A DNA stretch of 64,000 nucleotides, taken from assembly GCA_017502525.1 (NCBI GenBank), contig JAFVUV010000006.1:186001-250000 (forward strand), written 5' to 3'. The stretch is from Clostridia bacterium. GTDB lineage: Bacteria; Bacillota; Clostridia; Christensenellales; Borkfalkiaceae. The position numbers and the translations under genes were made by a program. Below the pieces are notes generated by a model. The model saw only the letters and a program-made list of their open reading frames with translations. It ran no database searches and was not told where the DNA came from. Below are positions 46,101 to 52,777 of this stretch, in pieces. Every line of letters starts with the position of its first letter. Position 1 is the first letter of the stretch.

Positions 46101-48562
46101 CATACGGAAACACGGGCGCAAACAAAGGCAATATAAACGGTTTAATGGTAAGTTTAACTGATGGCGACATGTTCACTTACGTAGAGCCAATAGATTTTAG
46201 CACAAAAACAAGTAGCAATAATAAAATACAACTATACGTTTTACCTAAAACACAAGGGTTTGCAGACGTTAAGAATTTCTTCGTTAGATTTACCGATACG
46301 TTAGACCCAACAAACTACTTTGAAATTCGTTTAATGGCAAACTATGATGACCCAAATGAAATTTCGGGACAAGCATTATATACTAGCGTTAAAGCATCTA
46401 ACCAAAAAGATTTTGTTGGTAAATCTTCTTGGAGTGACACTACATACACCGAAGTAATGGTTGTAAGACCGCAAGGTTATGCATCATTTATGGCGTCGCT
46501 AACGGCTAAGAACGGATATGGCGGTAGTCAAAGGTTTAGTGATCCATTTGAATATTCATTTGATTATTCTTCAAAGCAAGTTTACGGCTATAAATATGAC
46601 ACGAGCAGTAGTTCTGGCACAATAATAGCAGACTTAGATAGTTCAAGTTATTATGGCAGTACGACGTGGAGTGGCTTTAGTTCAGGTGGAAAGGCATACG
46701 TAAGCGTTTATTCAACCGACGTTGTTGGCGAAAGCTTTGATTTTGTAATAACAAACTTCTTTGGCGAAAATTTAACGAACGTAGCAAATAGTGGAATTGA
46801 CGGAAATACTGACGATTATAGAATAGTTATTCCCGAAAATGCAGACGGAAATGAAAGAACGGCAGCACACGAATTGCAAAAGTTTGTAGAAGAAGCAACT
46901 AGCATAAGAATTCCGATTATAAGAGATAATGCTAACTTTAACGTTACCGACGGCGTAAAATATTTCTCAGTTGGCAACACGTCAACTACCAAATTCTCAG
47001 CTAGAGAGAACATAGATTTAACAAACGCTAAGGATAACGGCTACGTTATTAAAACTCAAGGCGACGTAATATACTTATTGGGCAAAACGACGTTCGGCAC
47101 GTCAAATGCAGTATACGGATACTTAAACGAAGCGTACGGCTTTGAATATTACTTTACCGATACTTATGATTTGACTGCAAGTAACACCGTGATATTTGGA
47201 AATTACAATTTAACAGTAAATCCCGATATAGATAGCCTAACAGGACCGAACGTTGGTTTCGTTCAACAAAACAGTATCAATAGACACCGTTTTGGCGTTA
47301 ATGCAAATGAAGAATTGTTTATCCCTGCAAACGGTTCAACAGGCGTTCACAACGTTGATAAAATCGTTACGGAAAGCGACATGGCTGCTCATCCTGATTG
47401 GGTTTCTACTGATGGTGGCACGCTATGTTTCTCAGCGCGTTCTCACGGTGGTACGGAATACGTTGCTATGCAAAACCATTTCTTAGAAGTAATCAAAAAA
47501 GGTTTAGCGCAATCTTCAGCAAACATATTCTTGATTGCTCAACCGGATAATCAAGCTTCTTGTAGTTGTAGTGCTTGTAAGGGCTCTAGTTGGTATGATA
47601 AATACAACACGTCAGACGTATTGTTGAGATTCTGCAACGACTTAGTTGATAAAGTATACGATTGGTTTGAGACAACAGACGGTCAAGTATATAGTAGAGA
47701 CTTTAAGATTTATTTCTTAGCATATCACACAACGCAAGAACCACCCAAAGAAATAACTTTTAACGAAAATGTAGGCGTATACGTAGCGTTTGATGGATTC
47801 TATGGAAGTTATTCACTAACTAATACGACAAACAGTAGCTATGTTACTAAGGCAAATTCGTGGAAGACAAAATCTAATGGTAATTTTGGTTTCTGGTTAT
47901 ACGACTTAAACGCTGATGAATACGCATATCCTTATGACACTTCAGTTTACAGGCAAGCATTTTATCAACAACTAGAAGGTGCAAAATTCATTAACGAACA
48001 AGGTCAGTTCCAACACGATAAAAACGCAATGACGTGGGGTAACTACAAAAACTATATTTCAAGCAAATTGCGTTGGGATAGTTATTTAGATAGCGCAACC
48101 CTTACGACGCTTACCGAAAATTTCTTTAAAGCTTGTTATAAAGACGCTTGGGATGAAATGCTTGGCGTTTATAACGCACAACTTACTTATTGGACAAGTT
48201 TAAGAAACAGTTATTCAAACTCATACGATTTGGGTAATATATTCGGCAAGATAGATACTAGTACGTATTGGAATAAAACGGACGTAGAAGCATGGTACAA
48301 TGGCTTTAAGAATGCGTTTACAGCGCTAGAAGGTCAAAGGGCATCGTTGGATACTGTGACGTATACTAGAATTCACGATATGATTTGTGCGGAAATCATC
48401 TCTCCGATGACGATGCTAATCGAGTTGCACGGATATAAAACGAACACTACATTTGTTAATGAGTTTAAGCAATACGTAACAGATTCTGGAATTAGATTCC
48501 CTTGGGATGGAACGGGAGCAGGTAGTAGTATTAGTTATTGGTACGGAACATTAGAAATTTAA
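43172..48562 (+). CDS. 1796-residue secreted mosaic protein with C-terminal DUF4838
   Basis: A signal peptide (about 1-32) leads four modules. Residues about 35-620 resemble the full-length 604/608-residue proteins downstream (IRLDGQKGMRFA, TLEYGVFIMP, GTIDGKGNLISNL, GTIKNIAFIN). Residues about 626-955 resemble the C-terminus of the 955-residue lipoprotein (YGLGHKLTNLTIKGEG). After an acidic Pro/Glu linker, about 967-1210 resemble part of the 1022-residue protein (STVAYGNTGANKGN). Residues about 1213-1796 resemble the DUF4838 protein (YRIVIPENADG; QPDN then CSCSAC). GGAG precedes the ATG. It carries no visible anchor. Confidence 0.82.
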   Translation: MISTTKRRVLIIVLAIFAMFMTFASGLTYAFANQNTVLEQINFTMINGAQIRLDGQKGMRFAAEISKSDYQKIENAYETLEYGVFIMPKYYVTNYGALNKENTIDGGKYVWSTDDKIYENPTVVEGGKTKYRIIHMESMADIDPQIDGYVVRGSVQNILDENMATDYTARAYIKATNAQGEVEYKFADEHKGARSFVEVAFRVLNKEIYNDENDPNREIRNELDSLVANFEDYYSNSTISYTVNYVDYNTSEIVGTKTETGVELNTPIVYDDVSVSCYRIDQTKLPDEADARVYAPNETLIVYVYGAENLDGDLYQGEVAYLEKTSTAQTQSFVLPKAVGSVNDFKINDQDLLEVSYNNATKEITINTSDIQSVASGVKTCTFEDANGKLYSVNLTIADYVINNDNQVNKLAYTDDDNYIVLATNVDASGIGGFYSETPNEVFTGTIDGKGNLISNLSISNTVGWWGLIGRTTPDAVTGASYSKVFAGTIKNIAFINVCNPGSRGLFAQVVDGGTIENVYIQGTSNREQLFATIDNGGVIVRDVILDFYDGYDAQYIGCICTFRTDNGDAASTGSINGTENVDYYNIYGNQSNWIQENFGLTFGDFAVTRDGLKFNGNLLIEEQIDNVEIEIINLNEENGLSIIGALAHDTQQTNQTIKLPRLPVTIDSISKLKIAGTSVPFTYNKYTKVLTVATSDVTALDASGHVDVVIETDFIKNYTGTIAIVSEGQILADVSDVNEKLSRARNNIDTRTLYLVADVDGAVIENLAPWVSTETNLYGLGHKLTNLTIKGEGLFGQYACGKLYDIAIEVKSFEPDWYGDRYTNSDVLGGDVSNFEANNVYIKLNNGYLKIPNLLNTAEYEQTIIDTCCGGIQFVNCIFDIGQIDIVRAHDWNNAHENDDYSSLLLMDENFFTTYANGLPESFANSAFEIFDGELYFNGKLVSETVTNQPEEPDEPDEPEQPEEVVAYTGATSTVAYGNTGANKGNINGLMVSLTDGDMFTYVEPIDFSTKTSSNNKIQLYVLPKTQGFADVKNFFVRFTDTLDPTNYFEIRLMANYDDPNEISGQALYTSVKASNQKDFVGKSSWSDTTYTEVMVVRPQGYASFMASLTAKNGYGGSQRFSDPFEYSFDYSSKQVYGYKYDTSSSSGTIIADLDSSSYYGSTTWSGFSSGGKAYVSVYSTDVVGESFDFVITNFFGENLTNVANSGIDGNTDDYRIVIPENADGNERTAAHELQKFVEEATSIRIPIIRDNANFNVTDGVKYFSVGNTSTTKFSARENIDLTNAKDNGYVIKTQGDVIYLLGKTTFGTSNAVYGYLNEAYGFEYYFTDTYDLTASNTVIFGNYNLTVNPDIDSLTGPNVGFVQQNSINRHRFGVNANEELFIPANGSTGVHNVDKIVTESDMAAHPDWVSTDGGTLCFSARSHGGTEYVAMQNHFLEVIKKGLAQSSANIFLIAQPDNQASCSCSACKGSSWYDKYNTSDVLLRFCNDLVDKVYDWFETTDGQVYSRDFKIYFLAYHTTQEPPKEITFNENVGVYVAFDGFYGSYSLTNTTNSSYVTKANSWKTKSNGNFGFWLYDLNADEYAYPYDTSVYRQAFYQQLEGAKFINEQGQFQHDKNAMTWGNYKNYISSKLRWDSYLDSATLTTLTENFFKACYKDAWDEMLGVYNAQLTYWTSLRNSYSNSYDLGNIFGKIDTSTYWNKTDVEAWYNGFKNAFTALEGQRASLDTVTYTRIHDMICAEIISPMTMLIELHGYKTNTTFVNEFKQYVTDSGIRFPWDGTGAGSSISYWYGTLEI

Positions 48563-48648
48563 TTCAATTGAGTAATCTGAAAAATTACGATGGAAAAGGT
48601 TATTTTTAGCTGATGGAAATAATTCCAAAAGCAAATTAAGTAAAAATA

Positions 48649-48683
48649 CGTTTGGGCACGGTTATCCATGACGTGCCTGAACG
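48649..48683 (+). promoter_or_regulatory. Intercistronic hairpin 2, no U-tract
   Basis: CGTTTGGGCACG pairs with CGTGCCTGAACG as RNA (10 Watson-Crick pairs and two G-U), and the apex contains GGTTATCC. An A-rich run and AAGGAGGAG follow, leading into the first peptide gene. Confidence 0.7.
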
Positions 48684-48706
48684 GAAAAAATAAAGGAGGA
48701 GAAATT

Positions 48707-48829
48707 ATGGAGACTAAAAAGATTTATGGCTGTCCCGAAATTTTGGTGATTAGCCTAAACAATGCAGACGTGGTTTGCGCTAGTGCTGACCCAACTGCAT
48801 CAGACGTTGAATGGGAGGAACAAATATGA
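48707..48829 (+). CDS. 40-residue peptide, translationally coupled, copy 1
   Basis: GGAGGAG precedes an ATG opening a 40-codon frame that ends in TGA overlapping the next ATG (ATGA). The peptide has KKIYGCP near the start, a hydrophobic ILVISL stretch, then NNADVVCASADPTASDVE and an acidic C-terminus with one Trp. Two Cys are at positions 9 and 24. It has no signal peptide. The second copy (50731-50853) differs by seven synonymous and three amino-acid-changing codons, so it is evidently translated. The ribosome site of the next gene lies inside its last codons. Function unknown; a short secreted, modified or signalling peptide is possible. Confidence 0.75.
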   Translation: METKKIYGCPEILVISLNNADVVCASADPTASDVEWEEQI

Positions 48830-50640
48830 TTAACTCTTTGAAGAAAAAAGTTTTATTAGTTGTATTAGCGTTCGTTTCATTCTTTATGGCTTTCAGTGGT
48901 GTTTGTGGTATCGTAACCGCAAAAGCTGATGGAAACGTGCTAGACTCAGTTGAATTTACTATGATAGACGGGGCACAAATTAGACTTGACGGCAATAACG
49001 GTATGAGATTTGCTGGAAAACTCGATTCGGAAGACGCAAGTGTATACGAAACGTTGGAATATGGTATATTCATTATGCCCGAATATTACGTTAATCAGTT
49101 CGGCGCTATTGAATATAGTACTACGTTCGGCGCAGAATCAGTTTACGATTGGGATGAAAGCATTGACCAAGGTAAACACAAAATTATCCATATGGAATCT
49201 TTAGCAGTTCAAGACCCTGAACTTGATAATGCGTGGGTAGTTCGTGGTACCGTATTGATGGGCGCTTATGCTAAAAACCTTGCTACGACTTACGTCGCAC
49301 GTGCATACGTAAAAAATCCTAATGCTGAGGGCGAAAGTGCATATAAGTTTGCAGACGTTTCTGCATATACTGGTCGTTCTATGTTGGACGTGGCAGTTAA
49401 AGCAAAATATCTTCCTAAGTATGAAGATGAATTAAGCGAAGGTAGACAAGCAATTGATGCGTATATTGCACAATACGTTGACTATAATAACGACGTAGCT
49501 CCAGAATACAACTGCACTGTAAATTACAAAGTTAATGGTTATGATGGAATCGTTGATAGCGAAGTTGTAAGCGTACCTATGGATACTGTTATCGATGGAT
49601 ATTTGAAATATAGCAATATTGCTAGTTCAGCACAGGGAAAACGTGTATATGCAAGTAACGCTACTTTTGAAGTTGAATTAGATAGCGAACTTGTTCAACT
49701 TAATGGACAACTTTATAAAGGCGAAGTTGCTTATTTAGGAGTATGGGCAGCTCATGAAGGTGAAACCCAAACTTTTGAATTGCCTGAAGAAATAAATGGT
49801 GCATCAAATATTAAAATTGCCGGTTATCTTATGAATGCTACTATTGAAGGTAATACGTTTACGATTCCTACTGCAGACCTTGAAGGTTTTTCTCAACACG
49901 GTGGCGTTAAAGACCTTACTTTCTTTGATTCAAACAACAACTTCTACGTAGCAAAACTTACTGTTGCTGACCTTGTTGTTCGTGATGCTAGCAAAGCTTA
50001 TTATCTTCAAGAAACTAACAATAATAACTACATTGTTATTGCTACGAATATTGATGCTAATTCCGAGCCTGTAAATCCTCGTATCGTTTCTGGGTTCTCT
50101 GGAACTATTGATGGTAAAGGTAACGTTATCAGAAACTACAAAATCACTGGTTGGAGCGGTATGATTGCTACTGGTATTGACGGCGAAGGCGTAAAACAGG
50201 TTTTCTCTGGCACTATCAAAAATATTGCTTTTGTTAACATCGACAATGGTGGCAAAGACGGAAGCGGTTATGACGGAATTTTCTCTGAAATTGCAAGTGG
50301 TGCTACTATAGAAAACGTTTATATACACGGTTTATCTACTAGAGAACAACTATTTGCGACTATCGGTGACAATGGTGTAACTATTAGAGACGTTATTCTT
50401 AATTTCAATGATGGTTATGACTACGAGGGTCAAGTTTGCTGTTTTAATACAAAGATCGGGGGAGATACTATATTTGAGGAAAGTACTGGCGAAATCACTT
50501 ATGAAGGCGAATTTATGCAAATTTGGAATGTTGAAGCAACGCTTTGGAATAAAGAAGTTGGTACAACATTTGGAGATTTTGAACTTAAAGCTGATGGCTT
50601 GTATTTTAACGGCAATTTAATAAAAGCAAGAAAATATTAA
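48826..50640 (+). CDS. Secreted GMRF/beta-helix protein, copy 1
   Basis: This 604-residue protein has a signal peptide (about 1-32, AFSGVCGIVTAKA). A conserved N-terminal module contains IRLDGNNGMRFAGKL and TLEYGIFIMPEYYV, followed by a linker module with LYKGEVAYLGVW and TQTFELPEEI. The C-terminal GLUG-like beta-helix has FSGTIDGKGNVIRNY, GTIKNIAFVNI and ATIENVYIHGLSTREQLFATI. It ends with ADGLYFNGNLIKA. The ATG at 48826 is chosen over one at 48811 because GGAGG lies 7 nt before it and the signal peptide then starts correctly. No anchor is visible. Confidence 0.82.
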   Translation: MINSLKKKVLLVVLAFVSFFMAFSGVCGIVTAKADGNVLDSVEFTMIDGAQIRLDGNNGMRFAGKLDSEDASVYETLEYGIFIMPEYYVNQFGAIEYSTTFGAESVYDWDESIDQGKHKIIHMESLAVQDPELDNAWVVRGTVLMGAYAKNLATTYVARAYVKNPNAEGESAYKFADVSAYTGRSMLDVAVKAKYLPKYEDELSEGRQAIDAYIAQYVDYNNDVAPEYNCTVNYKVNGYDGIVDSEVVSVPMDTVIDGYLKYSNIASSAQGKRVYASNATFEVELDSELVQLNGQLYKGEVAYLGVWAAHEGETQTFELPEEINGASNIKIAGYLMNATIEGNTFTIPTADLEGFSQHGGVKDLTFFDSNNNFYVAKLTVADLVVRDASKAYYLQETNNNNYIVIATNIDANSEPVNPRIVSGFSGTIDGKGNVIRNYKITGWSGMIATGIDGEGVKQVFSGTIKNIAFVNIDNGGKDGSGYDGIFSEIASGATIENVYIHGLSTREQLFATIGDNGVTIRDVILNFNDGYDYEGQVCCFNTKIGGDTIFEESTGEITYEGEFMQIWNVEATLWNKEVGTTFGDFELKADGLYFNGNLIKARKY

Positions 50641-50666
50641 AGTTCAAAACTAATTCGGTTTAAATT

Positions 50667-50708
50667 GTTCGTTTTCGGCATGGTTTCCATAACGTGCCGA
50701 AGACGAAC
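50667..50708 (+). promoter_or_regulatory. Intercistronic hairpin 3, no U-tract
   Basis: A 16-bp RNA stem (GTTCGTTTTCGGCATG with CGTGCCGAAGACGAAC, two G-U pairs) has an apex containing GGTTTCC. It stands directly before the ribosome site of the second peptide, like hairpin 2 before the first. Confidence 0.75.
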
Positions 50709-50730
50709 TAAAATATAAAAGGAGGTTAAT

Positions 50731-50853
50731 ATGGAAAACAAAAAGATTTATGGCTGTCCTGATATTATGGTGATTAGCCTAAATAATGCAGACGTAGTTT
50801 GTGCTAGTGCGGACCCAACGGCATCAGACGTTGAATGGGAGGAACAAATATGA
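50731..50853 (+). CDS. 40-residue peptide, translationally coupled, copy 2
   Basis: AAAGGAGG precedes the ATG. The peptide is almost identical to copy 1: residues 17-40 are unchanged although several codons differ. The only replacements are Thr3 to Asn, Glu11 to Asp and Leu13 to Met. The TGA stop overlaps the ATG of the following secreted protein gene. No modifying enzyme, protease-exporter or immunity-like gene is adjacent, so a conventional RiPP cluster is not supported. Confidence 0.77.
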   Translation: MENKKIYGCPDIMVISLNNADVVCASADPTASDVEWEEQI

Positions 50854-52676
50854 TTAACGTTATGAAAAAGAACGTTTTATTAGTAGTATTATCAATTGTT
50901 TCGTTCGTGTTTGCTTTTAGCGGTATTTGCGGTTTTGTTAACGCAAGCGCTGCAACCACACCTAAAACGTTGTCAGAGATTTCTTTCGTAATGGAAGAAG
51001 GTGCTACGGTTAGACTTGACGGCAATAACGGTATGAGATTTGCTGGTAAATTGTCTAAAGACGATTATCAAGCTATCAAGAGCAACTACAAAACTTTAGA
51101 ATACGGCATGTTCATTATGCCCGAATCTTACGTTCAAGCACACGGCGCTTTAAATGAAGCAAACACTTTTGGTGCGGAAGCTGTTTATATTTGGGGTGAT
51201 GATTACGAAAACTTCCCCGTAGTTGGTGAAGGTGCAGACGCTAAATATAGAATTATCCACATTAATAGTGCTGTTGCTACTACTGACGAAGAATGTTTCG
51301 TTCGTGGTTCTGTTGTAGATTTCTTAGCAGAAAACTTGGCTACTGATTACACTGCTTGTGCTTATATTAAAGCTACGACCAAACAAAACACCGTTGAATA
51401 TAAGTTCGCTGATGAACTTGAAAGTGCAACTTCAATGCTTATGTTATCTTTCAAAGCAATCAACAGCGGTGATTATGCTTCGGATTCCGCTAAACTCGAA
51501 ATCCTTAACGGATACAAAGACGCTTACGTTGCTGAACTTGGTGAAGAACCCACGTTCTCTTACACCATCAAATACCTTGCTGAAGGTTTTGACAAACCTA
51601 TTGACACCGTATATGCTGAAGGCATTACTATGAACACAGCTATTCCTTATGCTGATGCTGGTTATGTTCTTGACCAAACCAAATTACCCGAAGCTGACGA
51701 TGCTTTCGTATATCTTGAAGATAAAGTGTTAGAAGTTTATATTGAAGCTCCTCACGTTTTAACTGGTGATTTGTATGATGGCGAAGTTGCTTATTTAGGA
51801 ATATGGTCAGAACTTGAAGGTGATACCCAAACGTTTGAATTACCTGAAGTAATACCTGGAACTGTTTCAAATATTAAAATTGACGGTTATCCTATGAACG
51901 CTTCTATTGTAGGCAGTACGTTTACGATTGGCACTACTGAACTTGAAGGTTTTTCTCAAAACGGTGGTGTTAAATACCTTACTTTCGTTGCTGAAAACAC
52001 TTTATATTTAGCAAAACTTACTATTGCTGACCTTGTTATTCGTGATGCTAGCCAAATTGCTAATCTTTCAAATACTTACAGTAATAACTACATTGTTATT
52101 GCTACGGATATTGATGCTGCTAGAGAGGCTGTAAATCCTCATACACTTGGGTTCTCTGGAACTATCGACGGTAAAGGTAACGTTATCAGCAACTACTTAA
52201 TTGATGGTTGGCACGCAATGATTGCTGCTGGTGTAGAAGAAGGTCAACAATTTACTGGCACTATTAAGAATATTGCGTTTGTTAATATTGAGAACCAATA
52301 CGGCATGAGAGGTCTTTTCTCTGGTATTGCTAATGGCGCTACTATTGAAAACGTTTATATTCAAGGTAGGTCTGAAAGAGAACAATTATTCGCTTCTATA
52401 TTAGAAAATGGCGTAAATGTAAAGAATCTTATTCTTGACTTGCACGATGGTTATGGCTCTAAAGGTGACGTATGCTTGTTTAAACCTTGTGATAACAACC
52501 ATACTCTTGCAGAAAGCACTGGTACCGTTAACGTTGTTGAAAACTTCTTAAATATTTGGAGTGCAAACGGTTATAGCAGTTTCTTTGCAGATAATGCAGA
52601 CCTTGAATTTGGTGATTTCTTAATGACTGCAGACGGCTTAACCTTTAACGGCAAATTAGTTAAAGCTATCGCTTAA
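50850..52676 (+). CDS. Secreted GMRF/beta-helix protein, copy 2
   Basis: This 608-residue paralogue of the 48826-50640 product has a signal peptide (about 1-35), VRLDGNNGMRFAGKLSKDDY, TLEYGMFIMPESYV, YDGEVAYLGIW, and a beta-helix with FSGTIDGKGNVISNY, FTGTIKNIAFVNI and ATIENVYIQGRSEREQLFASI. Its N-terminal insertions match the 1796-residue protein more closely (DYQ.I...YKTLEYG; TDYTACAYIKATT), while its C-terminal half is closest to copy 1. The ATG at 50850 is chosen because GGAGG lies 7 nt before it. Confidence 0.82.
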   Translation: MINVMKKNVLLVVLSIVSFVFAFSGICGFVNASAATTPKTLSEISFVMEEGATVRLDGNNGMRFAGKLSKDDYQAIKSNYKTLEYGMFIMPESYVQAHGALNEANTFGAEAVYIWGDDYENFPVVGEGADAKYRIIHINSAVATTDEECFVRGSVVDFLAENLATDYTACAYIKATTKQNTVEYKFADELESATSMLMLSFKAINSGDYASDSAKLEILNGYKDAYVAELGEEPTFSYTIKYLAEGFDKPIDTVYAEGITMNTAIPYADAGYVLDQTKLPEADDAFVYLEDKVLEVYIEAPHVLTGDLYDGEVAYLGIWSELEGDTQTFELPEVIPGTVSNIKIDGYPMNASIVGSTFTIGTTELEGFSQNGGVKYLTFVAENTLYLAKLTIADLVIRDASQIANLSNTYSNNYIVIATDIDAAREAVNPHTLGFSGTIDGKGNVISNYLIDGWHAMIAAGVEEGQQFTGTIKNIAFVNIENQYGMRGLFSGIANGATIENVYIQGRSEREQLFASILENGVNVKNLILDLHDGYGSKGDVCLFKPCDNNHTLAESTGTVNVVENFLNIWSANGYSSFFADNADLEFGDFLMTADGLTFNGKLVKAIA

Positions 52677-52716
52677 TTGCTAATTTAAATTGAACTATTA
52701 GTTCGAAAATTATTTT

Positions 52717-52752
52717 AGGTGGATGCTCTATATCTTTTTAGAGCATCCATCT
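52717..52752 (+). promoter_or_regulatory. Intercistronic hairpin 4 before the GH2 gene
   Basis: AGGTGGATGCTCTA and TAGAGCATCCATCT form a 14-bp stem with an 8-nt loop and no following U-tract. Its sequence is unrelated to hairpins 1-3, but the placement between cistrons is the same. Confidence 0.65.
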
Positions 52753-52777
52753 TAAAAATTTATAAAGGATTTTATAA

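Larger units (their letters stand above)
48649..50640 (+). repeat. Tandem cassette, copy 1 (hairpin + peptide + secreted protein)
   Basis: The unit consists of a hairpin, a 40-codon peptide gene and a secreted protein gene of about 605 codons. It is repeated directly at 50667-52676. Similarity is visible at DNA level in the peptide gene, the overlap region and the 3' part encoding the beta-helix module; the middle has diverged. Confidence 0.85.
50667..52676 (+). repeat. Tandem cassette, copy 2 (hairpin + peptide + secreted protein)
   Basis: This repeats the order and spacing of copy 1 at 48649-50640. The last 38 bases of the peptide gene including the coupling overlap are identical in both copies. 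Confidence 0.85.

Noticed and set aside
48707..50853. Calling the coupled peptides RiPP precursors
   Set aside because: No radical SAM, cyclase, dehydratase, protease or dedicated exporter gene is nearby, and no cleavage motif is evident.
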